Assembly (NCBI RefSeq): GCF_002891435.1
Contig: NZ_POUC01000025.1
Coordinates: 1 to 39,660 of the forward strand
Origin: Streptomyces cahuitamycinicus
GTDB taxonomy: Bacteria; Actinomycetota; Actinomycetes; Streptomycetales; Streptomycetaceae
DNA length: 39,660 nucleotides
Direction: 5' to 3'
Positions 38,067-39,660 of this stretch are shown piece by piece. A program made the position numbers and the translations under genes. Under the pieces are notes generated by a model, which was not told the origin of the DNA, did no database searches, and was given only the letters and a program-made list of their open reading frames with translations. Positions within the stretch are counted from its first letter, which is position 1. Every line of letters starts with the position of its first letter.

Positions 38067-38118
38067 ACTGTACGAGCGTCCTAAACGGTTGTCTAGTACG
38101 GCCGTTTAAGACGCTCGT
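38067..38118. promoter_or_regulatory. Divergent MFS/tetR promoters with 17-bp inverted repeat operator
   Basis: ACGAGCGTCcTAAACGG at 38072-38088 and its complement at 38102-38118 match at 16 of 17 positions, with a 13-bp spacer. On the minus strand TAGACA (38095-38090), 17 bp, and TACAGT (38072-38067) form a strong promoter that starts seven bases before or at the MFS ATG. The operator covers it. On the plus strand TAGGGT at 38132-38137 is the tetR -10, with a weak AGACGC -35 in the right operator arm. Confidence 0.85.
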
Positions 38119-38144
38119 CTGGACTCCGCGATAGGGTGGCGGTC

Positions 38145-38723
38145 ATGGGACACCGTGAGGATCTGCTGGAGGGCGCCAAGCGCTGCCTGCTGGCGAAGGG
38201 CTTCCTGCGCACGACCGCGCGCGACATCGTCAAGGAGTCGGGGACCAACCTGGCGTCGATCGGCTACCACTACGGCTCGAAGGACGCCCTGCTGGCGCGG
38301 GCGTACGTGGAGATGGTGGAGGGCATGTCCGACGCCTTCGAGGGGGGCGGCGAACTACGGGGCGAGCCGGGGTCGTTGGAGCGGTTCACCGAGGTGTGGG
38401 CGAACATCATCTCGACCATGCGGGAGCCCGGCTCGCTCTGGCGGCTCAGCATGGAGATCGTGGCCATGGGAGACCAGCTGCCGGAGGTGCGGGAACATCT
38501 CGCGCGGGCGCAGCGCGAGGGGGCGCGCGGGATCGTCACGCTCTTCCACGGAGGGCGCGAGGAGGACGTCCCCGAGGAGCGGGTGGACACTCTCGGGTAC
38601 TTCTATCTCACCCTGATGATGGGCCTCATGGCGCAGTGGACCTTCGACCCCGAGAGCGCACCCGAGGCCGGTCAGCTCGCCGAGGGGCTCCGTCAGGCGA
38701 TCGAGGGCGCTACCCGGACGTGA
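38145..38723 (+). CDS. TetR-family repressor
   Basis: 192 residues from ATG 38145 (GTG 38136 would add three residues). The helix-turn-helix covers about 10-50: FLRTTARDIVKESGTNLASIGYHYGSKD split into two helices. The C-terminal domain fits TetR ligand pockets (ANIISTMREPGSLWRLSMEI, TLGYFYLTLMMGLMAQWTFD). TAGGGT ends seven bases before ATG, implying a leaderless mRNA. It controls the divergent DHA2 efflux gene through the 17-bp repeat and probably itself. Its 3' end overlaps the convergent ABC ATPase gene by 14 bp. Confidence 0.93.
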   Translation: MGHREDLLEGAKRCLLAKGFLRTTARDIVKESGTNLASIGYHYGSKDALLARAYVEMVEGMSDAFEGGGELRGEPGSLERFTEVWANIISTMREPGSLWRLSMEIVAMGDQLPEVREHLARAQREGARGIVTLFHGGREEDVPEERVDTLGYFYLTLMMGLMAQWTFDPESAPEAGQLAEGLRQAIEGATRT

Positions 38724-39393
38724 CGCGCCCCTCGCGCATCTCGACTACCCGGTCCGCGAAGTGCCGTACGACCGCCCGGTCGTGGCAGATGAACAGGTAG
38801 CCGAGGCCCAGGTCGTCCTGGAGGTCGGCGAGCAGGTTCAGGACGCCCGCCCGCACCGACGGGTCGAGTGACGACACCGGCTCGTCCAGGACCAGGAGGC
38901 GCGGGGCGGAGGCCAGGGCGCGGGCGATGCCGGCCCGCTGGCACTGGCCGCCGGAGAGTTCGTGCGGCCGGCGGTCGCCGTACGCGGGGTCGAGTCCGAC
39001 CCGGTCGAGGAGTTCGGCGACCCGGGCCGGGCCGTCGGCGGGATGCCAGCGGCCCTGGACCTTCAGCGGTTCGGCTATGGCGTCACGGATGCGGTGGCGG
39101 GGGCTGAGGGTGCCGTAGGGGTCCTGGAAGACCGGTTGCAGGCGGGGGCGCAGCGGACGCAGCTCGCGTTCTGAAAGGTTCGTCAACTCCCGCCCCTCGA
39201 AACGCACCTGTCCCGCGTCCGGGCGGCGCAGCTGGAGCACCGCCAGGGCCGTGGAGGACTTGCCGCAGCCGGACGGGCCGTTCAGGGCCAGGGTCTCGCC
39301 GGCGGCCAGGGAGAAGGAGACGCCGTCCACGGCGGTGACCGGGCCGTAGCGGACGACCAGGTCCCGGACGTGCAGCAGAAGGTCCTCACTCAT
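38710..39393 (-). CDS. Oligopeptide/dipeptide ABC transporter ATP-binding protein (DppF-like)
   Basis: 227 residues. Walker [10 protein letters not shown] at 39-47, Q-loop VFQDP at 88-92, signature [15 protein letters not shown] at 146-160, Walker B RLLVLDEP at 165-172, and the H-loop in ICHD at 202-205. Most similar to the second ATPase of Dpp/Opp importers or nickel/peptide relatives. It is shorter than usual DppF (about 320) and lacks the C-terminal oligopeptide domain. Its start shares ATGA with the stop of the upstream ATPase, so both belong to one transport operon. Its stop lies inside the convergent tetR end. Confidence 0.93.
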   Translation of the reverse strand: MSEDLLLHVRDLVVRYGPVTAVDGVSFSLAAGETLALNGPSGCGKSSTALAVLQLRRPDAGQVRFEGRELTNLSERELRPLRPRLQPVFQDPYGTLSPRHRIRDAIAEPLKVQGRWHPADGPARVAELLDRVGLDPAYGDRRPHELSGGQCQRAGIARALASAPRLLVLDEPVSSLDPSVRAGVLNLLADLQDDLGLGYLFICHDRAVVRHFADRVVEMREGRVTSG

Positions 39394-39660
39394 GCGGTCT
39401 GGTGCTCCTTCAGGAACAACGCGTGGGCGGGGTGGGGGAGTTCCTCGGCGCGATGGCAGGCCAGCAGGCGTCCGTCCAGTTGCCGGGGCTCCGGTTCCGC
39501 CGTGCGGCAGGGGTCCGCCGCGAGCGGGCAGCGCGGGGCGAAGGCGCAGCCCGGCGAGAGCGCGCCCGGGACGGGCGGAGTTCCGCGCAGGGCGGGGAGA
39601 CGCCGGCCGGGCAGCGCGTTCCGGGGGAGCGAGGCCAGCAGGCCGGCCGTGTAAGGGGCC
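39390..39660 (-). CDS. Oligopeptide ABC transporter ATP-binding protein, C-terminal part (DppD-like)
   Basis: 89 residues plus stop, 5' part beyond the window. The frame reads [13 protein letters not shown], then [28 protein letters not shown] and [10 protein letters not shown]: the oligo_HPY C-terminal domain of DppD/OppD. Its four Cys (GC, RC, PC, AC) match the [4Fe-4S]-type cysteine set reported in some DppD proteins. The Walker motifs are outside the window. The stop TGA at 39390-39392 overlaps the next start. Confidence 0.92.
   Translation of the reverse strand, partial: APYTAGLLASLPRNALPGRRLPALRGTPPVPGALSPGCAFAPRCPLAADPCRTAEPEPRQLDGRLLACHRAEELPHPAHALFLKEHQTA

Overview
The window is a high-GC actinobacterial chromosome segment, almost certainly from Streptomyces. 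GC-rich third codon positions, many GTG starts, 4-bp ATGA/GTGA gene overlaps, leaderless promoter candidates and long GC hairpins without U-tracts all fit. From memory, the gene order (mnmA, ligA, rmdB, gatCAB, cdgE, ilvBNC, serA) matches the central core of the Streptomyces coelicolor chromosome around SCO5488-SCO5517; this was not checked by search. No phage, insertion sequence, CRISPR array, tRNA or rRNA gene was recognised.

Layout. 1-7.8 kb: 3' part of mnmA, a convergent alpha/beta hydrolase and DUF427 gene, then a rightward series of methyltransferase, LOG-like protein, short-chain dehydrogenase, MetE-core protein and ligA. 8.0-10.3 kb: membrane GGDEF-EAL protein RmdB with both catalytic motifs intact. 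10.4-11.4 kb: divergent TetR/DUF4267 pair around an array of CTAGC-N3-GCTAG operators. 11.5-15.2 kb: gatC-gatA-small membrane protein-gatB, closed by a perfect 15-bp terminator stem. 15.2-20.2 kb: methyltransferase, small membrane proteins, an MMPL transporter and an overlapping GNAT gene. 20.3-24.0 kb: a small basic protein, a large ATP-binding LuxR (LAL) regulator and a DUF6191 protein. 24.0-27.4 kb: PQQ-type sugar dehydrogenase lipoprotein, aldo/keto reductase and 2-hydroxyacid dehydrogenase. 27.4-36.5 kb: a 438-bp leader, cdgE (membrane-PAS-GGDEF-degenerate EAL), then an ilv leader peptide and attenuator, ilvB-ilvN-ilvC and serA. 36.5-39.7 kb: DHA2 efflux gene divergent from its TetR, and two oligopeptide ABC ATPase genes, the last cut by the window edge.

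Functions. The ilv genes carry out the first two steps of branched-chain amino acid synthesis, and the leader peptide with Ile-Leu-Val-Leu codons plus a U-tracted terminator indicates transcriptional attenuation. serA begins serine synthesis. mnmA and gatCAB serve tRNA modification and Gln-tRNA formation. RmdB (predicted c-di-GMP hydrolase) and CdgE (predicted synthase with a dead EAL domain) are opposing signalling enzymes 17 kb apart.

Most unusual feature: three short imperfect palindromes lie in frame inside coding sequences, two in the LAL regulator and one in the PAS domain of CdgE. They add Gly/Ser/Pro/Arg-rich segments and look like a dispersed palindromic repeat family tolerated within genes. 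Two well-defined TetR operator systems, several tandem duplications at gene ends and a possible His-rich small ORF before cdgE are also worth a second look.
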